Origin: Rhizobium leguminosarum bv. trifolii WSM2297
GTDB taxonomy: Bacteria; Pseudomonadota; Alphaproteobacteria; Rhizobiales; Rhizobiaceae
Assembly (NCBI RefSeq): GCF_000271845.1
Contig: NZ_JH719395.1
Coordinates: 4,283,186-4,347,185 of the forward strand
DNA length: 64,000 nucleotides
Direction of reading: 5' to 3'
This document shows, one piece after another, positions 1 through 8,641 of this stretch (position 1 is the first letter of the stretch; the number at the start of each line of letters is the position of its first letter). The position numbers were made by a program, and so were the translations under genes. A model generated the notes under the pieces. The model was not told where the DNA came from, did not search any database, and saw only the letters and a list, made by a program, of their open reading frames with translations.

Positions 1-552
1 GGTGACATAGCTGGCGAGCGCGATCATGCCGAGGGTGATGACGACATAGCTCGTCAACTCCTGCACCACCTGGCTTTTTCTCTCCGCATGGAGAGAGAGC
101 AGGAGCGAAAGATTGGCGATCAGGAAGACCAGTGCGGTGTTCGGCCCCATGCCGCCGCCGATCTGCGCGATGAAATCGGGCGAAACCAGGAAGCGGCTAA
201 TCAGTACGTCGACATTGTGGAAAGTCCGTCCGACGGTGACGATTTCAACCAGCCGAGCCACGGCGATCGCCGCAGCAAGTCCCGCCAAGACCGTTGCCCC
301 TACTCGAAAGCGACGAGCAGCCAGCGTCGAGGCGGTAAGCCCCAAGCCGGAAAACACGAAGCAGAGCGCGGTGTTGAAGGCCATCGACGGAAAGCCGGGA
401 ACCAGCGAAATGATCACCTTGATCTGCAGCAGCCAGCCGGCAAGGGCGCTCATTCCGAGAAGCAACATCAGGCAACCGACCGCAATTGCAAACGCACGGT
501 AGCGTCGCCGCCGCCGTTGGTCCTGCAGGTCCACGTCGCCATTATCCTGCAC
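1..552 (-). CDS. Membrane sensor protein, N-terminal part (cut by window edge)
   Basis: Leftward reading frame open for 184 codons from a GTG at 552 to the window edge; GAGGAC lies a few bases upstream of the GTG. The product starts with a short charged segment followed by several hydrophobic stretches, roughly residues 20-43, 50-65, 72-90 and 130-150. Two similar motifs, MAFNTALCF and MGPNTALVF, occur in the second and fourth segments; this N-T-A-L pattern is familiar from the membrane input regions of sensor histidine kinases and diguanylate cyclases. The last visible hydrophobic stretch begins after a charged loop (HAERKSQ). The catalytic domain is outside the window, so kinase versus cyclase cannot be decided. 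It is divergent from the receiver gene at 746, which makes a two-component link possible but unproven. Confidence 0.6.
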   Translation of the reverse strand, partial: MQDNGDVDLQDQRRRRRYRAFAIAVGCLMLLLGMSALAGWLLQIKVIISLVPGFPSMAFNTALCFVFSGLGLTASTLAARRFRVGATVLAGLAAAIAVARLVEIVTVGRTFHNVDVLISRFLVSPDFIAQIGGGMGPNTALVFLIANLSLLLSLHAERKSQVVQELTSYVVITLGMIALASYVT

Positions 553-745
553 CCGTCATGTCCTCTCGGTTCGCGCGGCCATTTTTTCCGAAATCGAGGA
601 ATACTCAATAGGCAGGGGAGGGCGGCGCCGCGCTTTTTGCGAAATGATTTTTCGACAAGAAGGATCGAAATTTCGCCAAATCGCGATATCGTGACGTCGA
701 AGGACAGCGAGGTTCATTCGAACAATATCCAAATCACGGTGCTGA

Positions 746-1123
746 ATGCCTACCATAATCTATGTCGACGACAGCAGGGATGATCTCTTCTATCTCGACT
801 ATATCCGCAGGAAGCAGCAGATAGAGGTCGATCTATTCTGTTTTTCGACCGCCGAGACGGCGCTTGCGGCGCTGGAGCAGCGCGCCGCGGAAGGCTGGGC
901 GCTGCCGGAACTGCTGGTCGCCGATCTCTACATGCCGCTCGACAGCGGCATCGCCCTGGTGAGCAGGCTGCGCCGGGACGATCGTTTCAAGGCGATACGG
1001 CTTGCTATCTGCAGCGGCTCGGATGCTGCCGAGGACCGCGCGCGCTCGCTTGAGGCCGGCGCCGATGCCTATCTGGAAAAGCCGCTTGATCTCGCCGGGA
1101 TGATTCTCAATCTTGAGATGTAG
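746..1123 (+). CDS. Single-domain response regulator (receiver only)
   Basis: A 125-residue protein made of one CheY-like receiver domain. The acidic pair is in IIYVDDS near the N-terminus, the phospho-acceptor Asp is in VADLYMP, the Ser position is in AICSGSD and the Lys is in LEKPLD. There is no output domain, so it probably acts by protein contact or as a phosphate sink. It is divergently arranged from the membrane sensor whose gene starts at 552. The ATG at 746 begins directly ahead of the first beta strand. A partner kinase cannot be assigned from sequence; the soluble kinase at 2793-3500 is another candidate. Confidence 0.8.
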   Translation: MPTIIYVDDSRDDLFYLDYIRRKQQIEVDLFCFSTAETALAALEQRAAEGWALPELLVADLYMPLDSGIALVSRLRRDDRFKAIRLAICSGSDAAEDRARSLEAGADAYLEKPLDLAGMILNLEM

Positions 1124-1351
1124 GAAACGGCGGAGGCCGGTAACCTGTTCTCCGTCCTATGTCCCAACCGTACGACGAACCGCAATTGACAAGGTCGAGC
1201 ACGCATCCCAAGATGCAACCGAAGCGGAGGAAATGATACGAAAAATAAGCGCTGAGAGAACCGATTGACCCGCGTTCGCCGCCACGAACATCAGCCAACC
1301 CCTTAGCTGAATGGGTCTGTCGGCTCTCTCGCGCTTACGTCTGGCACTGCC

Positions 1352-1384
1352 CTTCCTGCATTCATGGATGTTGAATGCAGGAAG
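1352..1384. promoter_or_regulatory. Perfect 12-bp inverted repeat upstream of the LuxR-type gene
   Basis: CTTCCTGCATTC (1352-1363) and its exact reverse complement GAATGCAGGAAG (1373-1384) are separated by 9 bases. No T-run follows on either strand, so it is not a standard intrinsic terminator. The rest of the 1124-1598 gap contains no other gene I can support. It may be an operator for a dimeric regulator or a structured leader of the LuxR-type gene at 1599. Confidence 0.6.
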
Positions 1385-1598
1385 AATACGATACTCAGGT
1401 AAGAACTACTGCCCCTCAGTAAAATCTGCCCGTGCATCATCTGTAGTTGAGATAATTGATGATTTCCGCCTTTGAATGCCGAAAGTCCCCGTTTCGATAT
1501 TCGTCATCAACCGTCTCGCAATTTTTGTAGCTCTTCGCGTTTAAGACGTATATCCCAAGATTTCGGGATCGAGGGCATCGAGGAGAGGAAGAGTGGGA

Positions 1599-2303
1599 AT
1601 GAACAACGCCCCGGCAATTCCCTTTCATGCCGGCCCGGAGCTGAGCCGGGCGATCAACCGCACCGATTTTTTCCGGCTGCTCAAGTCTGCGGCGCAGCAC
1701 TACAACTTCGATAATTTCGCGCTCGCCCGCATTTCCGAAGCTTCGGCCCCTTTCGGTGAGCGCGATATCGTCATCACCAATGTCGCCGAGCGGCGTGTCG
1801 GCCTTTTCATCACGACGCTGAAGGAAGCGCTCGGGACCGTCCGAGCAAAGTCCGCCCAGTTTTTGGCAACGCCGGTTCATGGCAGGAGCGCAAGGCCGGA
1901 AGATTTTCGCTCCGATCTCGTTTTCAACGAGTTCCTGGGTGGCGCCTTTCTGTTCATCCCGCTGTTCACCCCGGAAGGGCGGCGCTATTGCCTCGTGCTC
2001 AGCGGCGAGCGTCAGGAGCCGGATCAGAGCGAGATCGCCGACATGCTTCTCGATGCCATGCGCATTTTCGACAAGCTTTATGAGGAAATCCTCACACCGG
2101 AAATGTCCGGACGACTGACCCAGCGCGAGCAGGAAATCGTCAAATGGACGAGCGAAGGCAAGACGTCGGCTGAAATCGCCATCATTCTCGGTCTTTCCGA
2201 ACATACGGTCAATTCGCACATTACCGCGGCCGCGCGGAAACTTGACGCCGTCAACCGCGTGCATATGGTGGCGATCGCCTTGAGGAACGGTTTGGTTACG
2301 TGA
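1599..2303 (+). CDS. LuxR-family transcriptional regulator, VisN/VisR-like paralogue
   Basis: A 234-residue protein with an N-terminal ligand/dimerisation-type domain (about 1-165) and a C-terminal LuxR helix-turn-helix (about 170-230): LTQREQEIVKWTSEGKTSAE, then LSEHTVNSHI. The C-terminal part strongly resembles that of VisR in this window (both have KLD-VNR and an A-A-R-G ending) and of VisN. The ATG at 1599 is preferred over an in-frame GTG at 1593 because of its spacing from the AGGAGAGGAAG purine run. No synthase of the LuxI type is nearby, so it is probably a solo regulator. A receiver gene follows 30 bp downstream. Involvement in motility is an inference from similarity and position. 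Confidence 0.8.
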   Translation: MNNAPAIPFHAGPELSRAINRTDFFRLLKSAAQHYNFDNFALARISEASAPFGERDIVITNVAERRVGLFITTLKEALGTVRAKSAQFLATPVHGRSARPEDFRSDLVFNEFLGGAFLFIPLFTPEGRRYCLVLSGERQEPDQSEIADMLLDAMRIFDKLYEEILTPEMSGRLTQREQEIVKWTSEGKTSAEIAIILGLSEHTVNSHITAAARKLDAVNRVHMVAIALRNGLVT

Positions 2304-2333
2304 CGCTGGTTTCGGGATTGGGGAATTAAGACG

Positions 2334-2771
2334 ATGATCACCGAAACGGGCCGAAGGAACGCCGTAAAGGTTCTCTTTGTCGACGACGAATTCATCGAAT
2401 TCCGCGCGCTCAAGAAGAAGATCGCCGATCTCTCCGAGCCGGCCGTCGAGGTTGAATATTCACCATCGATCGGTGACGCGCTGGAAAAGATCCGCTTGGC
2501 GCGTTTCGATCTCATCCTGCTCGACAACCGCCTTCTGCCGAACGCCGATTTCCGCGAGACGGTGCCGGAACTGCGCGGCATCGGTTACACCGGCCCGATC
2601 GGCGTCGTCTCGACCGACATATCCGGCGGCTATTTTCAGGAGTTCCCGGACTACGGCGTCGATTTCCGCATCGGCAAGGACGAAATCGACGCCCAGACGC
2701 TGCAGCACATCATCCGCGAATATGTGAACTACGACGTCCCGGATTTCTGGAAGGACGATTACAGCATCTGA
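2334..2771 (+). CDS. Divergent stand-alone receiver-domain protein
   Basis: A 145-residue receiver-like protein with VLFVDDE near residue 13, a likely phospho-Asp in LILLDNRLLP, VVSTD at the Thr/Ser position and the Lys in RIGKDEI. The alpha4-beta5 part is unlike CheY: the Lys is followed by D instead of P, and a tail of about 20 residues ends in aromatic and acidic residues (FWKDDYSI). No output domain is present. It lies 30 bp after the LuxR-type gene and converges with the soluble histidine kinase on the other strand, so kinase and receiver may form a pair. Confidence 0.75.
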   Translation: MITETGRRNAVKVLFVDDEFIEFRALKKKIADLSEPAVEVEYSPSIGDALEKIRLARFDLILLDNRLLPNADFRETVPELRGIGYTGPIGVVSTDISGGYFQEFPDYGVDFRIGKDEIDAQTLQHIIREYVNYDVPDFWKDDYSI

Positions 2772-2792
2772 AAAGATGCGCGCGCTGTAAGC

Positions 2793-3500
2793 TCAGGCGG
2801 GAAGGCGGATGAGGAAGCGGCTGCCGCTTGCATCCGAATGTTCGAGGCTGAGATCGCCGCCAAGCGCTGCCAGAAACTCCCGCGCCGTCGTCAGTCCGAG
2901 GCCGGCGCCCGGCACCGTTCCCGTCTTCGGCAATTTCCAGAACGGCTCGAAGATCCGCTCGCGATAGGCCGGATCGATGCCCGCCCCATTGTCGGAAACC
3001 CGGATGAACCAATCCGCCCCCTGCCGCTCCGCGGCGATGACCACATGGAGCGGCGCTTCGCTGCGATAGGTAACCGCGTTGGTCAGCAGATGCCGCAGCA
3101 CCAGGCCGAGCAGGGCAGGATCGCTCCGCAGGGACGGCAGGCCCCGGCTTTCCAGCGTCGCATCGCCAACCGCGGTTTCGTCGGTCAGTTCGCCCCAGAT
3201 ATTTTCGGCCAGCGCCTGCAGATCGACCTCTTCGGGCGTCACCTGCGGTGCTCCGCCGGCAAGGCTCATCAATGCCTTGGTCAGGCGCTGCGCGGCTTGT
3301 GCCTTTTCCATGATCATCCGGAGGCTTTGAAGCTGTTCGCCGTCGAGCGTTTCCTCGAGATCGTCGAGCAGCAGCTCGGCATACATGGCGATATGGCGCA
3401 GCGGCGATTGCAGATCGTGCGACGCGGTTGCGAGAAACCGCTTGATGCGCTCCTCGCTGTTATCGTCGCTTTCCGGTCGTCTCGTCGGGTTTGATGACAT
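2793..3500 (-). CDS. Soluble sensor histidine kinase without an input domain
   Basis: A 235-residue protein with a complete transmitter: the H-box SHDLQSPLRHI, the N-box LLTNAVTY, the G1 box DNGAGIDP, an F-box around RIFEPFWKL and the G2 box GAGLGLT. There is no transmembrane segment and almost no sequence before the H-box, so the signal must come from a partner or from the approximately 20 N-terminal residues. The ATG at 3500 has GGGGGAA about 7-13 bases upstream; an upstream in-frame extension to 3611 is rich in Arg and Ser and looks noncoding. The gene converges with the receiver at 2334-2771. Confidence 0.8.
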   Translation of the reverse strand: MSSNPTRRPESDDNSEERIKRFLATASHDLQSPLRHIAMYAELLLDDLEETLDGEQLQSLRMIMEKAQAAQRLTKALMSLAGGAPQVTPEEVDLQALAENIWGELTDETAVGDATLESRGLPSLRSDPALLGLVLRHLLTNAVTYRSEAPLHVVIAAERQGADWFIRVSDNGAGIDPAYRERIFEPFWKLPKTGTVPGAGLGLTTAREFLAALGGDLSLEHSDASGSRFLIRLPA

Positions 3501-3615
3501 CTGGCGGTTCCCCCGATCTCTGCTGCAGCGCCGCGCATCCTGTTCAGACGCGCCAAGGACGCTGTAATCCCTTGAATCGCTGCAGGATTTTATCCCTGCA
3601 GTTATCGACAATAGA

Positions 3616-3655
3616 AAGAGGGCGCCGGCTCTGCAACCGGCGCCCTCTTCAAGGA
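3616..3655 (-). terminator. Intrinsic terminator after secDF
   Basis: AAGAGGGCGCCGG (3616-3628) pairs perfectly with CCGGCGCCCTCTT (3637-3649) across an 8-base loop. On the minus strand it follows the secDF stop codon by about 24 bases and leads into a pyrimidine-rich stretch. Confidence 0.75.
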
Positions 3656-3673
3656 TGCGTTAACACGCGGATT

Positions 3674-6223
3674 TTAGCTCGCCGACTTGCGCGGGCGACC
3701 CTGTTCAGGCGGGATGATTTCGACGGCGCCATCGGTTGCCGCTGCCGCCTTGGCGTGGCGGCGGCGCCAGTCGCCGAGGAAGAGCAGGATCGGTGCCGCG
3801 ATGAAGATCGACGAGGCGCCGGCCACGAGAATGCCGAAGACCATCGGGATCGCGAAGCTCGAGACGGCGCTGCCGCCCCAGATCGCCATCGGCACCAGGG
3901 CGAGGAAGGCCGTCGCATTGGTGTAGAGGCTTCGTGCCAGGGTCTCGTTGATCGACTTGTCGATGATCTCGCGCAGCGGCATCGACTTGTAGAGCCGCAT
4001 GTTTTCGCGCATGCGGTCATAGACGACGACCTTGTCGTTTACCGAGTAACCGACGAGCGTCAGGATGGCGGCGATGGCCGTCAGGTTGAAATCGAGGCCG
4101 GTGATCGCGAAGAAGCCGATCGCCTTGGTGACGTCGAGCACCAGCGTGACGATGGCGCCGACCGCAAACGGCCATTCGAACCGCACCCAGATATAGATGA
4201 GCATCGCGAAGCTGGCGATCACCACCGATAGGATGCCGGCCCAGGCAAGCTCGCCGCTGACCTTCGGGCCGATGACGTCGGTGCCTTCGACGGTGGCGGT
4301 CGGATCGATCTTGGCGACTTCGGCCTTCAGCTTGGTCACAGCAGCCGTCTGCGCCTCTTCGCCGCCTTCCTGCCGCTGCGCGCGAACGAGAATGCTGCTT
4401 TTGTCGCCGAAGGACTGCAGGGTGATTTCGCCGAGGCCGAGACTATCAAGACCTTCGCGGAACTTCGCAAGATCGGCCACGCCTTGAGTCTTGACCGACA
4501 TCTGGATGCCGCCGCGGAAATCGACGCCGTAGTTGAGACCGGGATGAATGAAGAGCACGACGGAGGCAATCGAAAGGAGCGCCGAAACGGTGACGCCGAA
4601 GAAGCGCGCCTTCATGAACTCGATGTGCTTGTCATAGGGGCTGAACGGAATCAATGGCCGGATGTTCAGCACCTTGAACTTGCGGCGGCGGGTGATCTCG
4701 ATCATGGCGACGCGAACGAAGGCGACCGAGGTGAACATCGAGATGATCAGGCCGAGCGCCATGGTCACGGCAAAGCCGCGAACCGGCCCGGAACCGAAAA
4801 AGAACAGGATGGCCGCAGCGATCAGGGCCGTCATATTGCCGTCGATGATGGTGGAATAGGCACGGTTGAAGCCCGTATCGATGGCGGCAAAGGCGCCCTT
4901 GCCCTTGCGGGTCTCTTCACGAATACGCTCGTTGATGAGAACGTTGGCGTCGACCGCAAGGCCGATGCCGAGCACGACACCGGCAATACCCGGCAGCGTC
5001 AGCGTCGCACCGACCAGCGTCAGGGCCGAGAAGGTCAGGATCGTGTGGATCAGCAGCGCGATATTCGCCAGCACGCCCCAGGTGCCATAGAGCACGAAGA
5101 TGAAGAGTGCGACGAGGATAAAGCCGACGATGCCGGAATAGATACCCATCTTGATGGCATCGGCGCCGAGATCGGCGCCGACGGTGCGTTCCTCGATGAC
5201 CGTCAGCTTGGCGGGCAGGGCGCCGGCGCGCAGCATGGCGGCAAGCGTCGTTGCGCTGTCGGCCGAGAAGTTGCCGGAGATCTGGCCGGAACCGCCGGTG
5301 ATCGGCTCGCGGATATTGGGTGCGCTCAACACCTTGTCGTCGAGGACGATGGCGAAGGGATTGCCGACGTTTTGACGGGTGATATCGGCAAAGCGGGTGG
5401 CGCCGGCGCTGTCGAAGCGGAAGCTGACGACCGGCTCATGCGTGTTCGGGTCGAAGCTGACGCGGGCATCCGAAAGCCGGTCGCCGGAGAGTTCGACGCG
5501 GTCGAGAACCGCATAGGATCGGCCTTCTTCGTCCTGCATCATGGTCACGCCCGGGCCGGGCTGATTGTTCGGCGCCACCATGTGGAACGACATCTTTGCC
5601 GTGGAGCCGAGAAGTTGGCGCAGCCGCGTCGGATCCTGCGCACCCGGAAGCTGGACGAGCACACGATTGGCGCCGATGCGCTGAATGGTCGGCTCGGAAA
5701 CGCCGACCTGGTCGACGCGCTGGCGGATGACTTCAAGGCTCTGCTGGACGGCGTTGTCGACATTGGCGGAGATGCCGGCCGGGGAGAAGCCGACGGTAAT
5801 GGTCGCGCCGTTCGCCGTGACATTGAGATCCGCCTGGCCGGCGCTGAGACCGGTGCTGATCGGGTTGGCGAGCGTCTTGAGTTCGGTGACGGCGGCATCA
5901 CTCTGCGCGGCATCAGCGAGCGTCACGACGATCTGGTTCTGGCTGCGCACGACGGCCTTCGGCTGGATGCCCTTTTCGCGCAGCACACGGCGCGCGTCCT
6001 GAAGCAGCGATTGCAGCCGCTCCTTGGTCAGATCCGCCTCGTCGACTTCCAGAACCAGATGTGAGCCGCCGCGAAGGTCGAGGCCGAGCGACACCTGTTC
6101 ATGCGGCAGCCAAGCCGGCACGCGCTGAAGGACGGATTGCGGCAGGACGTTCGGCAAGGCGATCAATAGGCCGAGAAAGATGATCACCGAATAGGTGAAC
6201 ACCAGCCATGGTGAAGTACGCAT
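3674..6223 (-). CDS. secDF: Fused protein-export membrane protein SecDF
   Basis: An 849-residue fusion of SecD (about 1-520) and SecF (about 535-830), the accessory part of the Sec translocon that uses the proton gradient to pull proteins across the inner membrane. The N-terminal membrane helix is VFTYSVIIFLGLLIALPNVL. The SecD signature LGLDLRGGSHLVLEVD lies near residue 46 and the SecF counterpart GVDFRGGIQMSV near 600. The membrane domains carry the usual GIGLAVDANVLINERIREE and GYSVNDKVVVYDRMREN motifs. Fused SecDF is normal in many alphaproteobacteria. A terminator follows at 3616-3649. A gene for YajC is not seen immediately upstream; the short membrane-protein gene at 6307-6726 takes that place. 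Confidence 0.95.
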   Translation of the reverse strand: MRTSPWLVFTYSVIIFLGLLIALPNVLPQSVLQRVPAWLPHEQVSLGLDLRGGSHLVLEVDEADLTKERLQSLLQDARRVLREKGIQPKAVVRSQNQIVVTLADAAQSDAAVTELKTLANPISTGLSAGQADLNVTANGATITVGFSPAGISANVDNAVQQSLEVIRQRVDQVGVSEPTIQRIGANRVLVQLPGAQDPTRLRQLLGSTAKMSFHMVAPNNQPGPGVTMMQDEEGRSYAVLDRVELSGDRLSDARVSFDPNTHEPVVSFRFDSAGATRFADITRQNVGNPFAIVLDDKVLSAPNIREPITGGSGQISGNFSADSATTLAAMLRAGALPAKLTVIEERTVGADLGADAIKMGIYSGIVGFILVALFIFVLYGTWGVLANIALLIHTILTFSALTLVGATLTLPGIAGVVLGIGLAVDANVLINERIREETRKGKGAFAAIDTGFNRAYSTIIDGNMTALIAAAILFFFGSGPVRGFAVTMALGLIISMFTSVAFVRVAMIEITRRRKFKVLNIRPLIPFSPYDKHIEFMKARFFGVTVSALLSIASVVLFIHPGLNYGVDFRGGIQMSVKTQGVADLAKFREGLDSLGLGEITLQSFGDKSSILVRAQRQEGGEEAQTAAVTKLKAEVAKIDPTATVEGTDVIGPKVSGELAWAGILSVVIASFAMLIYIWVRFEWPFAVGAIVTLVLDVTKAIGFFAITGLDFNLTAIAAILTLVGYSVNDKVVVYDRMRENMRLYKSMPLREIIDKSINETLARSLYTNATAFLALVPMAIWGGSAVSSFAIPMVFGILVAGASSIFIAAPILLFLGDWRRRHAKAAAATDGAVEIIPPEQGRPRKSAS

Positions 6224-6306
6224 GTTGTATTCCTTAGATAATCGAGGGCCGGCGCTCGGGCGCTGGCGGCATGTCGTCAGATGTCGGAAGCGCCTCGGCG
6301 CAAACG

Positions 6307-6726
6307 TCAGGCAGCAGGCGGCGGGCCGCGCGGCTGATGGGTCCTGGAGACCGCGGCATGAAGCGGGGCATCAAAGGCCGGAAAGGCGGCTGAAATCGTC
6401 CAGCCGGCGAGATCGACAACCGGGGCAGCGGCAAGGGCGGGCGATCCGCCGTCATAGGCTGCCTGCTTCGGCGCAAGCCTGCGCTCGGTGGCAAGCACGC
6501 CGCGCACGGCATCGCGCGCGGTGAGCTGCGGCGGCTGCGGATCCCGGTTGGAGGAGGAAAGCGTATTGACGGCGGCGGCCGGCGAAATGACCAGATTGCC
6601 GCCGAAAAGCAGGCCCAGATAGGCAAGGATGGCGACAAGCAGGGAAGCGGCGACACGGCTGGTCAGATGGTGCTGGTCCAGCTCCACCTTCTCCGTCCCG
6701 GCGATGTCACTCCCGTATCGGCTCAA
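6307..6726 (-). CDS. Small membrane-anchored protein of unknown function
   Basis: A 139-residue frame with one clear membrane helix near residues 25-52 (VAASLLVAILAYLGLLFGG) followed by a Pro/Ala-rich region. It lies between the antiporter and secDF on the same strand and starts 15 bp after the antiporter stop. The start is uncertain: the 6726 position is TTG with no clear ribosome binding site, and a GTG at 6687 is the next choice. I do not recognise a family. Because it sits upstream of secDF it could be a small Sec-associated membrane protein, but nothing in it resembles YajC. Confidence 0.5.
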   Translation of the reverse strand: MSRYGSDIAGTEKVELDQHHLTSRVAASLLVAILAYLGLLFGGNLVISPAAAVNTLSSSNRDPQPPQLTARDAVRGVLATERRLAPKQAAYDGGSPALAAAPVVDLAGWTISAAFPAFDAPLHAAVSRTHQPRGPPPAA

Positions 6727-6741
6727 AAGCGCGCCAATCTC

Positions 6742-8562
6742 TCATTCTTTTTGCGGCGGAGGCTCATCCGCGGCGATAATTGTATCAGGCCCATGCCCGT
6801 CTTCATAGGGCACACTGTCATGATGCACTTGGGCGAGCCGGTCAACCATGCCAAGCGCAATTTCACGCTCGCCCATGATGACGGTGTCGGCGCCATATTG
6901 CTTCAATTCATCGACCTCGGCGTCGGAATGGGCGCGGGCGACGATGAGGATCGACGGATTGACGTCGCGCGCCTGCTCGGCGATGCGGCAGGCCTCGAAG
7001 GCGTTCGGGATGGCGATGGCAATGCTGCGGGCGCCGGACAGATTGGCAAGGTCGAGTGTTTCCCGCATCACCGCATTGCCCATCAGCGTTTCGATACCTT
7101 GAGCCTTCAGCTCGCCGATGCGCTTGTCGGAATCCTCGATGACGAGAAAAGGGGTGGCTGACGATTTGAGATTCTGTCCGACGATGCTGCCAACCCTCCC
7201 GTAGCCGACGAGAATGGCGTGGCCGCTGAGAGCGGTGGGGTGCACCTCGTCGTCTTCGGGCGGCGCCTCTTCTTGAGCGACCGCCGCATCCGCGGAGGGA
7301 GCGGGTTCCACCACGGCTTCCTCCCGTTTTGCACCTTCAAGCAGCGGCCGCATACGGTCGCAGAGGAAGAACAGCAGCGGATTGAGGATGATCGAGATGA
7401 TGGCGCCGGCAAGGATCAGATCGCGGCCTTCCTCCGGCAGCAGCCCGAGTTCAACGCCGAGGGCGGCGAGGATGAAGGAGAATTCGCCGATCTGGCCGAG
7501 GCTCGCCGAAATCGTCAGGGCCGTGCCGAGCGGCTTCTTGAAGGCGAGCACGATCAGCAGGGCGGCGACCGATTTGCCGATGACGATGATGAAGATGGTG
7601 GCGAGGATCGGCAGCGGCCTGTCGATCAGGATGTTCGGATCGAACAGCATGCCGACCGAGACGAAGAAAAGCACGGCGAAGGCGTCGCGCAGCGGCAGGC
7701 TTTCCTGGGCGGCGCGATGGCTGAGCTCGCTTTCGGCAAGCACCATGCCGGCGAAGAAGGCGCCGAGCGCCAGCGACACGCCGAAAAGCTTGGCCGCTCC
7801 GAAAGCGACGCCGAGCGCGATCGCCAGCACCCCGAGCCGGAACAGCTCGCGCGACCCGGTATGGGCGATGCGGTGCATCGTCCAGGGAATGAGCTTGCGG
7901 CCGAAGACCAGCATCAGCGCCACGAACAGTGCCACCTTCACCAGCGTCATGGCGATCATGCCGCCGATGCCGAGATCGAGCCCGAACAGGCGGTTGAGCC
8001 CGGCCGAGAGCGGCTCGACAGGCGCGTGACCCTCCCCGCCGATGCTGGCTGCGGCGGGGATCAGCACCAGCGCCAGCACCATGGCGAGATCCTCGACGAT
8101 CAGCCAGCCGACGGCGATGCGGCCGCGCTCCGTCTCAATCAGGCGCCGCTCCTGCAGCGCTTTCAACAGCACCACGGTCGAAGCGACCGAAAGCGCCAAG
8201 CCGAAGACCAGGCTGCCGCCGGTCGGCCAGCCCATAAAGGCGCCGAGCCCCCAGCCGAGCAGGGTCGCAAAGGCGATCTGGGCGATCGCGCCGGGCACGG
8301 CGATGCCGCGCACCGACAACAGGTCCTTGAGCGAGAAATGCAGCCCGACGCCGAACATCAGCAGGATGACGCCGATTTCGGCAAGCTCCGGCGCCAGGCT
8401 CTGGTCCGCGACATAACCAGGCGTGTGCGGCCCCACCAGCACGCCGGCAATCAGATAGCCCACCAGCGGCGGCATGCGCAGCCGATGGGCAAACGCGCCG
8501 AAGATGAAAGCCAGCACGAGGCCGCCGACGATTGTCGAAATCAAGGGCGTATCGTGCGGCAT
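6742..8562 (-). CDS. Monovalent cation:proton antiporter, CPA2 family (KefB/YbaL type)
   Basis: A 606-residue protein with about 12 membrane helices (residues 5-400) of the CPA2 fold followed by a TrkA-N/RCK nucleotide-binding domain (about 440-570). Visible family features are PPLVGYLIAGVLVGPHTPG near the start, GVILLMFGVGLHFSL, the region GVSLALGAFFAGMVLAESE and the Rossmann motif HAILVGYGRVGSIVG. It should exchange K+ or Na+ for protons across the inner membrane, gated by NAD(H) or a related ligand. The C-terminus has an acidic linker (APPEDDEVHP) between membrane and RCK parts. It is divergent from an XRE regulator 80 bp away. Confidence 0.9.
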   Translation of the reverse strand: MPHDTPLISTIVGGLVLAFIFGAFAHRLRMPPLVGYLIAGVLVGPHTPGYVADQSLAPELAEIGVILLMFGVGLHFSLKDLLSVRGIAVPGAIAQIAFATLLGWGLGAFMGWPTGGSLVFGLALSVASTVVLLKALQERRLIETERGRIAVGWLIVEDLAMVLALVLIPAAASIGGEGHAPVEPLSAGLNRLFGLDLGIGGMIAMTLVKVALFVALMLVFGRKLIPWTMHRIAHTGSRELFRLGVLAIALGVAFGAAKLFGVSLALGAFFAGMVLAESELSHRAAQESLPLRDAFAVLFFVSVGMLFDPNILIDRPLPILATIFIIVIGKSVAALLIVLAFKKPLGTALTISASLGQIGEFSFILAALGVELGLLPEEGRDLILAGAIISIILNPLLFFLCDRMRPLLEGAKREEAVVEPAPSADAAVAQEEAPPEDDEVHPTALSGHAILVGYGRVGSIVGQNLKSSATPFLVIEDSDKRIGELKAQGIETLMGNAVMRETLDLANLSGARSIAIAIPNAFEACRIAEQARDVNPSILIVARAHSDAEVDELKQYGADTVIMGEREIALGMVDRLAQVHHDSVPYEDGHGPDTIIAADEPPPQKE

Positions 8563-8606
8563 TGCTGTCTCCCGATCTGGAAATCCCGTTCGTAATATGA
8601 CATATA

Positions 8607-8622
8607 TGGTTTATATCGACCA
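8607..8622. promoter_or_regulatory. Candidate operator between antiporter and XRE gene
   Basis: TGGT-N2-ATAT-N2-ACCA is symmetric about its centre and lies in the 79-bp gap between the antiporter gene and the divergent XRE regulator, 20 bases before the regulator start. The flanks are AT-rich. Assignment as an autoregulatory site is inference. Confidence 0.3.
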
Positions 8623-8641
8623 ATATGGGCAGGTTGTAATC

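Noticed and set aside
88..783. 231-codon rightward open frame at the left end
   Set aside because: Opposite strand of the membrane-sensor gene; its product is Arg/Gln-rich without domains, while the leftward frame has clear membrane helices and the N-T-A-L motifs.
1437..2264. 275-codon leftward frame over the LuxR gene
   Set aside because: Shadow frame of a GC-rich gene; the rightward frame has a full LuxR helix-turn-helix.
4484..6064. 526-codon rightward frame across secDF
   Set aside because: Antisense of secDF with low-complexity Asp/Gly/Arg composition; no domain.
6234..6656. Alternative leftward frame overlapping the small membrane protein
   Set aside because: Pro/Ser/Arg-rich without a membrane helix pattern; the other frame has a credible helix and neighbour spacing.
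7219..8595. 458-codon rightward frame across the antiporter
   Set aside because: Antisense shadow, Gln/Arg/His-rich; the leftward frame is a clear CPA2 antiporter.
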